Positions 1 to 5,074 of a stretch of DNA of 5,817 nt are shown here, piece after piece. The position numbers and the translations under genes were made by a program. The stretch covers positions 1 to 5,817 of the forward strand of contig CANQVW010000100.1 of the NCBI GenBank assembly GCA_947627395.1. Direction: 5' to 3'. The notes below the pieces were generated by a model. The model was not told the origin of the DNA and made no database searches. It saw nothing but the letters and a program-made list of their open reading frames with translations. Each line of letters starts with the position of its first letter. Positions within the stretch are counted from its first letter, which is position 1. The DNA comes from an uncultured Bacilli bacterium (GTDB lineage Bacteria > Bacillota_I > Bacilli_A > ML615J-28 > CAG-698).

Positions 1-37
1 CAATTATTTTTAACTGTTTTTTTAAAAAATAGCTCAT
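1..37 (-). CDS. Start of a membrane-type protein, possibly GdpP; cut by window edge
   Basis: An ATG at 35-37 opens a frame that stays open to the window edge and reads MSYFLKKQLKII, a short basic-hydrophobic start typical of an N-terminal membrane segment. It lies about 33 nt downstream of the start site predicted from the promoter at 77-105. No Shine-Dalgarno sequence precedes it; the upstream bases read AAAAACCCCAAAA. In many Bacillota the gene after rpsR is gdpP (membrane-anchored DHH/DHHA1 cyclic-di-AMP phosphodiesterase) followed by rplI and dnaB/dnaC, so gdpP is a reasonable guess from position and N-terminal character. Only 12 residues are visible, so neither the product nor the start is secure. 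Confidence 0.35.
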   Translation of the reverse strand, partial: MSYFLKKQLKII

Positions 38-54
38 TTTTGGGGTTTTTACTA

Positions 55-81
55 ATAACCGCCGAGGCAAACTCGGGTTAT
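55..81. repeat. GC-rich interrupted inverted repeat over the -10 box
   Basis: The arms ATAACC (55-60) and GGTTAT (76-81) are perfect complements, as are CGAG (63-66) and CTCG (72-75). They enclose the 5-nt loop GCAAA, with a 2-nt bulge (GC, 61-62) on one side. It stands out as a GC-rich patch in a very AT-rich stretch and covers most of the TATAAC box and the predicted transcription start. No U-run follows it on either strand, so it is not an intrinsic terminator. Because it begins upstream of the start site, a DNA operator is more likely than an RNA leader hairpin. It matches no riboswitch class I can recognise. Confidence 0.5.
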
Positions 82-105
82 ATCAAAACTAAAAAGAAAT
101 GTCAA
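77..105 (-). promoter_or_regulatory. Near-consensus sigma-A promoter downstream of rpsR
   Basis: Read on the minus strand, a perfect -35 box TTGACA (100-105) is followed by a 17-bp spacer and the -10 box TATAAC (77-82), five of six matches to consensus. The predicted start of transcription is near position 70. It lies just beyond the rpsR terminator, so it would give the next gene to the left its own transcript instead of relying on readthrough from the ribosomal operon. A GC-rich inverted repeat overlaps the -10 box and start site, which suggests control by a repressor or RNA structure. Confidence 0.75.
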
Positions 106-121
106 AAAAGAACATGTAAAA

Positions 122-164
122 TAAAAAAAGCTACTTATAAACTAAATCTAGTTTTAAATAGCTT
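122..164 (-). terminator. Intrinsic terminator of the rpsF-ssb-rpsR operon
   Basis: The rpsR stop codon ends at 174. About 10 nt later on the minus strand a long, slightly imperfect hairpin forms, with AAGCTA...TAGCTT at its base (128-133 with 159-164) and AAACTA/TAGTTT near the tip around an AATC loop. It runs directly into a tract of about eight U with one A. This is the standard layout of a Rho-independent terminator closing the operon. Confidence 0.8.
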
Positions 165-173
165 CTGTTTTCA

Positions 174-398
174 CTATTCTCTTACAAATGGTAACAATGC
201 CATATGACGTGCACGTTTAATTGCAATAGCTAATTCTCTTTGATAAATTGCTTTAGTGCCTGTTACACGTCTAGGTAAGATTTTTCCACGATCTGAAACG
301 AATTTTCTTAATAATTCGTAATCTGTAAAATCAATTTTTTCTACTTTATGATCTGTGAAATAACAGCTCTTTTTTCTTTTTGGACGAAAGCCTGGCAT
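174..398 (-). CDS. rpsR: 30S ribosomal protein S18
   Basis: S18 is a small basic protein of the 30S platform that sits next to S6 on 16S rRNA. The 74-residue product is the normal length for Bacillota. It carries the family core: a basic N-terminus with the RKKSCYF segment, the DFTDYELLRKFVS helix, and the highly conserved RGKILPRRVTG turn followed by the helix KRARHMALLPF. Only one cysteine (C12) is present, with Thr two residues later as in several Bacillota homologues, so no zinc site is expected. The start is set by a strong Shine-Dalgarno AGGAGGT at 407-413, 8 nt before the ATG. It lies 18 bp after the ssb stop and is the last gene of the operon, ahead of an intrinsic terminator. Confidence 0.97.
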   Translation of the reverse strand: MPGFRPKRKKSCYFTDHKVEKIDFTDYELLRKFVSDRGKILPRRVTGTKAIYQRELAIAIKRARHMALLPFVRE

Positions 399-416
399 TT
401 CTAATAACCTCCTATT

Positions 417-938
417 TTAAAATGGTAAATCATCATCAGAAATATCAAAATTATTTTTAATATCTTCAAATGGATTTTCATCAGGAACACTTTGTTCCCT
501 ACTTTGCTTTACTGGTGAAACATTTCCGTGTGAAGAATAATCATTGGCATAAGAAGTTTGTCTACTTTCTCTTAGTGGAGGAACTTCTAACTGACTCAAA
601 TCTCCATAACCTCCGTCTTGACGTTTTGGTTCAATGAAATGAATCTGTTCACACAAAACTTCAACAACATTTCTTCTTACGCCATTGTTATCATCATAGC
701 TTCTAGTTTGTATGCTTCCTTCAACAGCAATTTGTCCACCTTTTTTAATGTATCTAGCTAAATTTTCTGCTTGATTTCTCCATGCAATACAATTAATAAA
801 ATCCGCTTGTCTTTCACCGTTTCTATTTGAATAGTTACGATTTACAGCAAGACTAAATTGAACGACACTAACATCCGTTGGTGTTTTTCTCAATTCTGGA
901 TCTTTCGTTAATCTTCCAATTAATATAACCTTATTCAC
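417..938 (-). CDS. ssb: Single-stranded DNA-binding protein
   Basis: SSB coats single-stranded DNA during replication, repair and recombination and recruits partner enzymes through its C-terminal tip. The 173-residue product has the OB-fold at about residues 1-105, starting MNKVILIGRLTKDPELR and including DFINCIAWRNQAENLARYIKKG. A flexible, polar Q/S/N-rich linker follows (about 106-155), and the protein ends in the classic acidic tip DDDLPF. The start codon is GTG (936-938), fixed by an AAGGAGG site 5 nt upstream that directly follows the rpsF stop. Only 12 bp separate the two genes, so translational coupling is likely. Sitting between rpsF and rpsR is the usual Bacillota arrangement. Nothing in the protein looks abnormal. 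Confidence 0.97.
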   Translation of the reverse strand: MNKVILIGRLTKDPELRKTPTDVSVVQFSLAVNRNYSNRNGERQADFINCIAWRNQAENLARYIKKGGQIAVEGSIQTRSYDDNNGVRRNVVEVLCEQIHFIEPKRQDGGYGDLSQLEVPPLRESRQTSYANDYSSHGNVSPVKQSREQSVPDENPFEDIKNNFDISDDDLPF

Positions 939-943
939 AACTG

Positions 944-950
944 CCTCCTT
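944..950 (-). promoter_or_regulatory. Ribosome binding site deciding the GTG start of ssb
   Basis: On the minus strand AAGGAGG lies 5 nt ahead of GTG (936-938) and abuts the rpsF stop codon TAA (951-953). There is no ATG at this spacing, so this site makes GTG the start. Its position next to the preceding stop fits ribosomes terminating on rpsF and restarting on ssb. Confidence 0.85.
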
Positions 951-1232
951 TTAGTCTTTTACTAAAATATGACGAATGACGCCTTCTTTAATGTTGCAAA
1001 TACGATCATATTCAGCAACTGCTTCATTATTGGCATTTACAAAAAATTTAACATAATATCCTTTTTTAAAATCTTGAATTTCATAAGCTAATTCTTTAAT
1101 TCCCCATTCTTCTACTGAAAGAATTTCTCCACCTCTATCAGTGAAAATTTTGTTCAAATCATCAATGGTTGCTTTGATTTGTTCTTCAGTAAAGTCAGGA
1201 CGGATAATGTACATGCCTAAGTACTTTTTCAT
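951..1232 (-). CDS. rpsF: 30S ribosomal protein S6
   Basis: S6 pairs with S18 on the central domain of 16S rRNA in the 30S platform. The 93-residue product is full length for the family and shows the ferredoxin-like S6 pattern: an opening strand KYLGMYIIRP, the first helix (FTEEQIKATIDDLNKIF), the strand region WGIKELAYEI followed by KKGYYVKFFVNA, a second helix (AVAEYDRICNI) and the final strand GVIRHILVK. The ATG at 1230-1232 follows a strong AAAAGGAGGTG site with 7 nt spacing. It is the first gene of the operon, served by the promoter at 1308-1336 and a leader of about 69 nt. In many bacteria the S6:S18 complex represses this operon through a leader RNA, but I do not see the hallmark of that motif here. 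Confidence 0.97.
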   Translation of the reverse strand: MKKYLGMYIIRPDFTEEQIKATIDDLNKIFTDRGGEILSVEEWGIKELAYEIQDFKKGYYVKFFVNANNEAVAEYDRICNIKEGVIRHILVKD

Positions 1233-1257
1233 CTTGACACCTCCTTTTGGTCTAATG

Positions 1258-1298
1258 GCTTTTTAAAAAGCAAGGATGAATAACATCAAATTATTCAT
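1258..1298 (-). promoter_or_regulatory. Structured leader of rpsF: two short hairpins
   Basis: Between the predicted start site (about 1301) and the Shine-Dalgarno site lie two inverted repeats. The first has a perfect 8-bp stem, ATGAATAA/TTATTCAT (1276-1283 with 1291-1298) and a 7-nt loop. The second is a 14-nt palindrome GCTTTTTAAAAAGC (1258-1271). They could form leader hairpins for control of S6/SSB/S18 synthesis. The conserved CCG trinucleotide of the described S6:S18-binding leader motif is absent from this leader, so assignment to that motif is not supported. Confidence 0.4.
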
Positions 1299-1307
1299 AC
1301 TTTATGT

Positions 1308-1336
1308 ATTTTACCACATTTTCCTAGAAAAGTCAA
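1308..1336 (-). promoter_or_regulatory. Promoter of the rpsF-ssb-rpsR operon
   Basis: The minus strand shows TTGACT (1331-1336), a 17-bp spacer and TAAAAT (1308-1313). The spacer ends in TGTGG, giving an extended -10 (TGG before TAAAAT). One mismatch in each box and ideal spacing make this a strong sigma-A promoter, with the start expected near 1301. Sixteen bases covering the -10 are identical to the ATPase promoter at 5046-5061. Confidence 0.8.
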
Positions 1337-1353
1337 ATACAATTCAAAAATTA

Positions 1354-1386
1354 AAATTTTACTGATTGAAAGTTTTTTTAAAATTT
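1354..1386 (-). terminator. Possible weak terminator after the ABC remnant
   Basis: Just past the stop codon of the ABC remnant the minus strand has an A/T-only 8-bp inverted repeat (AAATTTTA at 1379-1386 with TAAAATTT at 1354-1361, as read on the minus strand) and a 17-nt loop, followed by a U-rich stretch. Such a stem is thermodynamically weak. It may end a low-level transcript, but could equally be chance in AT-rich DNA. Confidence 0.25.
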
Positions 1387-1389
1387 ATT

Positions 1390-1959
1390 TTAATTATAAT
1401 TCTCACTTTGCTTGCTATACATTTGATAATATTTTCCATTTAAATTCATTAATTTATTATGATTTCCTTCTTCAATAATTTCACCATTTTTAAAAACAAT
1501 AATTCTATCCATTTTTGTTGAAATTGCTAGTCTATGAGAAATAAATATCGCAATTTTATTTTTTGAAATATCTAAAAATTTATCATATATTTCACTTTCA
1601 GCAAGTGGATCTAAATTAGAAGTAGGTTCATCTAAAATGATGATTGGTGTATTTTTATATACTGCCCTTGCTATGGCAAGTTTTTGCGTTTGCCCTCCTG
1701 ATAGTTCCATGCCTTTTTCACTAAATTGTTTAGATAAATAAGTGTCTATATTGTTTGGAAGTTGTTCAATCACATCTAATAAATCTATGTTTTTCAAAAT
1801 TTCATATAATTTTTCTTGATCATACGTTTCACTCAGTATATTAGAAAAAGATAAAGCAATTTTAAATAAACTCTTAATGATGATCACTATAAAAATAGTT
1901 TTATTTAATTGAAACAAATTTTTTAGAAGAAAAAATAGATTTGATATTTTATTTTTCAT
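1390..1959 (-). pseudogene. ABC exporter remnant: N-terminus joined to second half of the ATP-binding domain
   Basis: Intact exporters of this kind (permease plus ATPase in one chain, about 580 residues) use ATP to move peptides, lipids or drugs across the membrane. This 189-residue frame keeps only the two ends. Residues 1-32 look like the start of the membrane domain (LFQLNKTIFIVIII), and from about residue 33 the sequence is the distal nucleotide-binding domain. Visible there are signature LSGGQ (86-90), Walker B IIILDEP (106-112), D-loop SNLD (114-117) and the H-loop histidine H142. Walker A, the Q-loop and nearly all of the membrane domain are missing, so it cannot bind ATP or transport alone. 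The junction is in frame near 1855-1870, consistent with a clean internal deletion of roughly 400 codons. A Shine-Dalgarno AAGAGGT (1967-1973) still precedes the ATG. The gene is more AT-rich than its neighbours. Calling it a pseudogene is an inference from the missing motifs. Confidence 0.8.
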
Positions 1960-2309
1960 TTATGATACCTCTTATAAATTATGGTGATTATAAAATTAAA
2001 ATATATTGCAAAATAAAAATATTATTTATATGATTCTAATTTTACCATATTCATATTTTCATAATATAGGTTGAGTTATATTTAAATTATATAACAAAAT
2101 AGGATGATTTATCAAAAAAATAAATTTTGATAGTAACATAGTAAGATCATGGATATAAATTTTCAAATGATTCAATTAAAAATACTTTCAGGAGTTATTT
2201 CAAATTTTTTTCAAAGAAAATATATATACTTATAGCTTAAAATAGTTGTCATAATTTATTAATAATAGTTAAATTAAAAATACAAATTTTTTTAATTTGT
2301 AAAATAAAA
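1960..2309. other. AT-rich intergenic stretch without a convincing gene
   Basis: About 350 bp separate the ATPase terminator from the ABC remnant. I see frequent stops in all frames, no recognisable protein remnant and no RNA gene. It holds AT-rich inverted repeats, namely GTTATAT/ATATAAC (2075-2081 with 2089-2095) and TACAAAT/ATTTGTA (2281-2287 with 2295-2301). The second sits just behind the ATPase terminator and is followed by a U-run on the minus strand, so it could act as a weak back-up terminator. One 28-codon frame on the plus strand (2149-2235) is noted under findings only. Confidence 0.6.
2039..2049 (-). promoter_or_regulatory. Possible extended -10 promoter for the ABC remnant
   Basis: The minus strand reads TATGGTAAAAT, close to the TGTGGTAAAAT of the two stronger promoters in this window, about 80 nt before the remnant's ATG. 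No good -35 box lies 16-18 bp upstream (the sequence there is ATATTA), so activity would depend on the extended -10 element. In DNA this AT-rich, chance matches are common. Confidence 0.35.
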
Positions 2310-2359
2310 GGTATACTTCATGATAAGGATCAATTAAGGTCCTTATTTTTCAGTATACC
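2301..2359 (-). terminator. Strong two-tier intrinsic terminator of the ATPase gene
   Basis: Starting 14 nt after the ATPase stop, the minus strand forms an outer perfect 8-bp stem, GGTATACT/AGTATACC (2352-2359 with 2310-2317). A symmetric 5x5 internal loop follows, then an inner perfect 7-bp stem, ATAAGGA/TCCTTAT (2340-2346 with 2323-2329), and a 10-nt loop. The structure is followed at once by TTTTATTTT (2301-2309). On the plus strand the inner stem is followed by five T, so it may also stop transcription from the other side. Its position past the distal fragment shows that the ATPase gene originally ended at 2374. Confidence 0.8.
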
Positions 2360-2373
2360 GATTTATACAAATA

Positions 2374-2943
2374 TTATAATTTCACTTTTTGTAATTTTCC
2401 TAAAGCATTTTCCATTAAATTCATGACTGGATTGATTAACAAAATCATTAAAATTAACATGAGAATATTGGCTAATTGATGTCCTGTCTCTCCTTCAACA
2501 ACTCCTAATGGCCATTGGATTTTTAATAATCCATTTAAAAATTCACCAAGAGCTGTATTTGTTCCGCAAAGAATCAAAATCACAACTGAACCAACTAATG
2601 AAATTGTAAAGACAATCATTTTAATCCAATTGAATGGTTTACACATACGATACAAGACAGTTAAACAAGTGGCAATGGTTACAAATAGTGCCATTGTAAC
2701 ATAATTATCATTATAAATTCCATCTTTAATCCAACCAAACTCGGGAACTAAAATGCCACAAGCATATAAGGCACCATGAAACAATAAAACTGTCAGTGCA
2801 CCTGGTAATGCCGATTTAAGTACATTAGAAATAAACCTTCCTTGAACTTTTTCTTTATTTGGTAAAAGTGAAATAAATGTTGCAGGGAAACCTATGATCA
2901 ATGCTTCAATTAAAAGAAGTTGTGATACTTCAAATGGATATTT
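2374..2943 (-). pseudogene. Distal part of the interrupted P-type ATPase (membrane helices M6 to M10)
   Basis: This is the direct in-frame continuation of the ATPase after the TAA at 2944-2946: 189 codons beginning KYPFEVSQLLLIEALIIGFP and ending ENALGKLQKVKL. The PYPF-like start, then an LLxIEAxxIGxP helix and LLPNKE loop, match the stretch after M5 in P-type ATPases. Further hydrophobic segments follow (around LPGALTVLLFHGALYACGIL, VTMALFVTIATCLTVLYRM, MIVFTISLVGSVVILIL and ILMLILMILLINPVM). A TTG at 2899-2901 could be read as a start, but no Shine-Dalgarno site precedes it and it lies inside the conserved region, so independent translation is unlikely. The sequence shows no other stop or frameshift, so the break looks recent, or may be a sequencing error. 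Confidence 0.85.
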
Positions 2944-5004
2944 TTAAAATAAGCATAAGTAAAGAATGGTTAATAAAATTGTGAAAATGGTTTTGACTAA
3001 AAATAGTGTAGATGTTCTTTGAATGTTATTGATGACTCTTCTTCCTTCAGCAACTACAGCTGGCATAGAAGAAAAATTAGAATCCATTAAAACAATATTT
3101 GCAATATTTCTTGTTGCTTCCGATCCTGAAGCCATGGCAATAGAACAATCGGCTTCCTTTAATGCCAGAATATCATTCACACCATCCCCTGTCATGGCAA
3201 CTGTTTTTTTCTTAGCTTTAAATGCTTCAACAAGTGCTCTTTTTTGTGATGGAGTAACACGCCCAAAAATCGTATAATCAAAAGCAATTTCTTTAACTTC
3301 TTCATCACTTAAGCCTTCTAGGCTAACATATCGATTGGCATTTGGCACACCAACACGATGAGCAATTTCAGAAACCGTTAATGGATTATCTCCAGAAATG
3401 ACTCTTACTTCAACATCATTATTTCTAAAAAATTCAATGGTTTCATAAGCTTCATCTCGAATGTGATCTTGAATGACAATTAATCCAATCGGCTTCACAT
3501 TTTTTGGAATGGTATCTCCCTTTAATGGAGTGGCTGTATGACCAAGTGCAAGTACTCGACAAGCTTGTGCTGCAAAGCGGTCTACTTTGGATTTCACTTT
3601 GTCATAGTTATCAATTAATACAAACTCTGGTGCACCTAAATAGAATGTTCCTGCATTCTCAAAGGTTACGGCACTAAACTTTCTCTTTGAAGAAAAAGGA
3701 ATGGTTTGAATTGGTTTTAAAACTTTGTTTACATCAAAAAAGCGAATGAGTGCTTCACTGGTTGCATTGGTATCAGTGAAAGAATTCATCATGGATCCAA
3801 CAATTTCACGAATGGTATAATCAGTTGTATTCTTTACTTCTAGGCAATCAACAACTCTCATCGTTCCATCTGTGATGGTTCCTGTTTTATCTAAACATAA
3901 GATATCTACTCTAGCTAACATTTCAATACAATAAAGTTGTTGAACGGAAGTATGATTTTTCTTTCCTAAACGATATACACCAACACTTAATGCGATAGTA
4001 GTTAACAAGAATAATCCTGATGGAATCATTCCAATAATAGCCCCTGCTACTCTTGGCATGTTATCCACAAACTTTTCATAAAAACTTAAGCCTTCTTGAC
4101 TATGAGAGAATGCTTGCCAAAATAAAATAGCCGCCAGTGGAATAATTAAAATTCCAATAATACGTATAATCCAATTTAATGTTCTTAATAATTCTGAACG
4201 GTTTTCTTTTTGTTGTTTTGCTTCTGTTGCAAGTTTTTCGATATAATTATCTTTACCTACATTTTCAACTCTTGCATAACAAGATCCACTCGTAACATAA
4301 CTTCCTGAATATAATAAATCTCCTGGATTTTTCACAATTGCATCAGATTCACCTGTAATCATGGATTCATTGACTTCCACAGTTCCTTCCGCAACAATGC
4401 TGTCTGTTACAATTTGTTTTCCTGTTGTGAATTGAATAATATCATCTAGAACAATTTCGCTTGTTGTAATTTCTTTTTCTTCTCCATCTCGAACGACAAC
4501 CGCACGAGGTGCAGAAACTAAAGAAAGTTTTTCAATCATTTTTTTGGCTTTTAGTTCTTGCACAATTCCTAAAATTAAGTTTGGAATAATAACAGCAAGG
4601 AATGTTAAATTGGTCCAACTACGAGCAATACACAATAAAACAGTAATAATTAAATATAACATGTTAAAGAATGTAAAGATATTGCCACGAACAATTTGCC
4701 ATGTTGTTTTGGTTGTTTTAATGTTGTTGACATTACAATAACCATGAGCAATTCTTTTTTGTGCTTCTTCTTCCGTTAAACCAACATGAACATCTATATC
4801 TTTTAAGCGGACAAGTTCAAATGTTTCAACAGTTTCTAGTTGAGATGTTTTTTCGTCTTGAACAGAAGTTTCTTCATTATTTGTTTCAAAAAAGTTTTCT
4901 TCCTGATTTTCTTCTTTTAATTCATGAACAACATCAACTTTAGTTTCTTTATTTGTGTTTGTGTTTTTTCTTGTTCTTTTTTTGGTTGTTTCAGTTTCAC
5001 TCAT
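2944..5004 (-). CDS. P-type cation-transporting ATPase, truncated by an in-frame stop after M5
   Basis: P-type ATPases pump cations across the membrane through a phospho-aspartate intermediate. Numbered from the ATG at 5002-5004, the 686-residue product has these parts. A charged, low-complexity T/K/E/N-rich tail covers residues 1-60. M1-M2 lie at about 109-148 and the actuator loop TGES at 217-220. M3 is at about 280-296, and M4 carries IPSGL (327-331). The phosphorylation site DKTGT has its Asp at 372; the nucleotide domain includes SSKRKFS, and SGDNP (537-541), TPSQK and TGDGVND (605-611) follow. It stops inside or just after M5 at TAA 2944-2946. All catalytic motifs are intact, but M6-M10 are cut off, so this product should be inactive without readthrough. 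Layout and the LLTTIALSVGV...DKTGTITDG core resemble the CtpE-like/HAD-IC cation ATPases. The substrate (calcium, magnesium or other) is not determined. It has its own promoter (5046-5074). A GTG at 5014-5016 is an alternative start, but lies within the ribosome binding site. Confidence 0.9.
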   Translation of the reverse strand: MSETETTKKRTRKNTNTNKETKVDVVHELKEENQEENFFETNNEETSVQDEKTSQLETVETFELVRLKDIDVHVGLTEEEAQKRIAHGYCNVNNIKTTKTTWQIVRGNIFTFFNMLYLIITVLLCIARSWTNLTFLAVIIPNLILGIVQELKAKKMIEKLSLVSAPRAVVVRDGEEKEITTSEIVLDDIIQFTTGKQIVTDSIVAEGTVEVNESMITGESDAIVKNPGDLLYSGSYVTSGSCYARVENVGKDNYIEKLATEAKQQKENRSELLRTLNWIIRIIGILIIPLAAILFWQAFSHSQEGLSFYEKFVDNMPRVAGAIIGMIPSGLFLLTTIALSVGVYRLGKKNHTSVQQLYCIEMLARVDILCLDKTGTITDGTMRVVDCLEVKNTTDYTIREIVGSMMNSFTDTNATSEALIRFFDVNKVLKPIQTIPFSSKRKFSAVTFENAGTFYLGAPEFVLIDNYDKVKSKVDRFAAQACRVLALGHTATPLKGDTIPKNVKPIGLIVIQDHIRDEAYETIEFFRNNDVEVRVISGDNPLTVSEIAHRVGVPNANRYVSLEGLSDEEVKEIAFDYTIFGRVTPSQKRALVEAFKAKKKTVAMTGDGVNDILALKEADCSIAMASGSEATRNIANIVLMDSNFSSMPAVVAEGRRVINNIQRTSTLFLVKTIFTILLTILYLCLF

Positions 5005-5011
5005 TGACTTT

Positions 5012-5021
5012 CCCACCCTTT
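5012..5021 (-). promoter_or_regulatory. Purine-rich ribosome binding site of the ATPase gene
   Basis: The minus strand reads AAAGGGTGGG, 7 nt before ATG (5002-5004). It is an imperfect Shine-Dalgarno sequence compared with the AGGAGG sites of the ribosomal operon. It favours the ATG, because the upstream GTG (5014-5016) falls within this site and has no Shine-Dalgarno of its own. Confidence 0.45.
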
Positions 5022-5023
5022 AG

Positions 5024-5033
5024 TAACATGTTA
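5024..5033. repeat. Perfect 10-bp palindrome in the ATPase leader
   Basis: TAACATGTTA is a perfect palindrome lying between the predicted transcription start (about 5039) and the ribosome binding site of the ATPase gene. A dimeric repressor could bind here, but one short AT-rich palindrome may also be chance, and no second copy occurs in the other leaders of the window. Confidence 0.25.
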
Positions 5034-5045
5034 TGAATCGTTTTC

Positions 5046-5074
5046 ATTTTACCACATTTTCTCAATTACTTCAA
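5046..5074 (-). promoter_or_regulatory. Promoter of the P-type ATPase gene
   Basis: The minus strand has TTGAAG (5069-5074), a 17-bp spacer and TAAAAT (5046-5051), with the extended -10 context TGTGG. The -35 box overlaps the TGA stop codon of the lipase gene at 5071-5073. The -10 region is identical over 16 bases to that of the rpsF promoter. Transcription should start near 5039. Confidence 0.7.

Noticed and set aside
55..81. Riboswitch (preQ1 or other small class) near the left edge
   Set aside because: The repeat overlaps the -10 box and would not be fully transcribed from the promoter found there, and no conserved riboswitch core could be recognised.
1263..1298. Short upstream frame in the rpsF leader (starts MNNLMLF, 11 codons)
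   Set aside because: It lies within a few bases of the predicted transcription start, has no room for a ribosome binding site, and its ATG is part of the hairpin stem. Chance is the simplest reading.
1981..1992. TATAAT-like box at 1987-1992 as the promoter of the ABC remnant
   Set aside because: The nearest -35-like sequence (TTGCAA) is only 13 bp upstream, too close, and such boxes are expected by chance in this composition. The extended -10 at 2039-2049 is slightly better.
2374..2901. Distal ATPase fragment as an independent membrane protein starting at TTG 2899-2901
   Set aside because: There is no Shine-Dalgarno site before the TTG, and the conserved sequence begins upstream of it, directly after the TAA.
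2944..2946. Reassigned stop codon (alternative genetic code)
   Set aside because: TAA ends rpsF, ssb and the ATPase distal part, TAG ends rpsR and TGA ends the lipase, and Trp uses TGG. All three stops behave normally.
2944..2954. Programmed frameshift at the TTTTAAAAA run of the ATPase
   Set aside because: The downstream part is in the same frame as the upstream part, so a shift would leave the correct frame and not bypass the stop usefully.
3023..3277. Plus-strand open frame of 84 codons inside the ATPase gene
   Set aside because: It is antisense to the strongly conserved GDGVND region of the ATPase and lacks a clear Shine-Dalgarno site; its product resembles no family. It is a shadow of the real gene.
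4544..4943. Two plus-strand open frames (4544-4741 and 4761-4943)
   Set aside because: Both are antisense to the ATPase N-terminal part, and their composition mirrors the opposite strand (for example the Leu/Gln-rich second frame opposite a Glu/Asn/Lys-rich tail). No promoter or ribosome site supports them.
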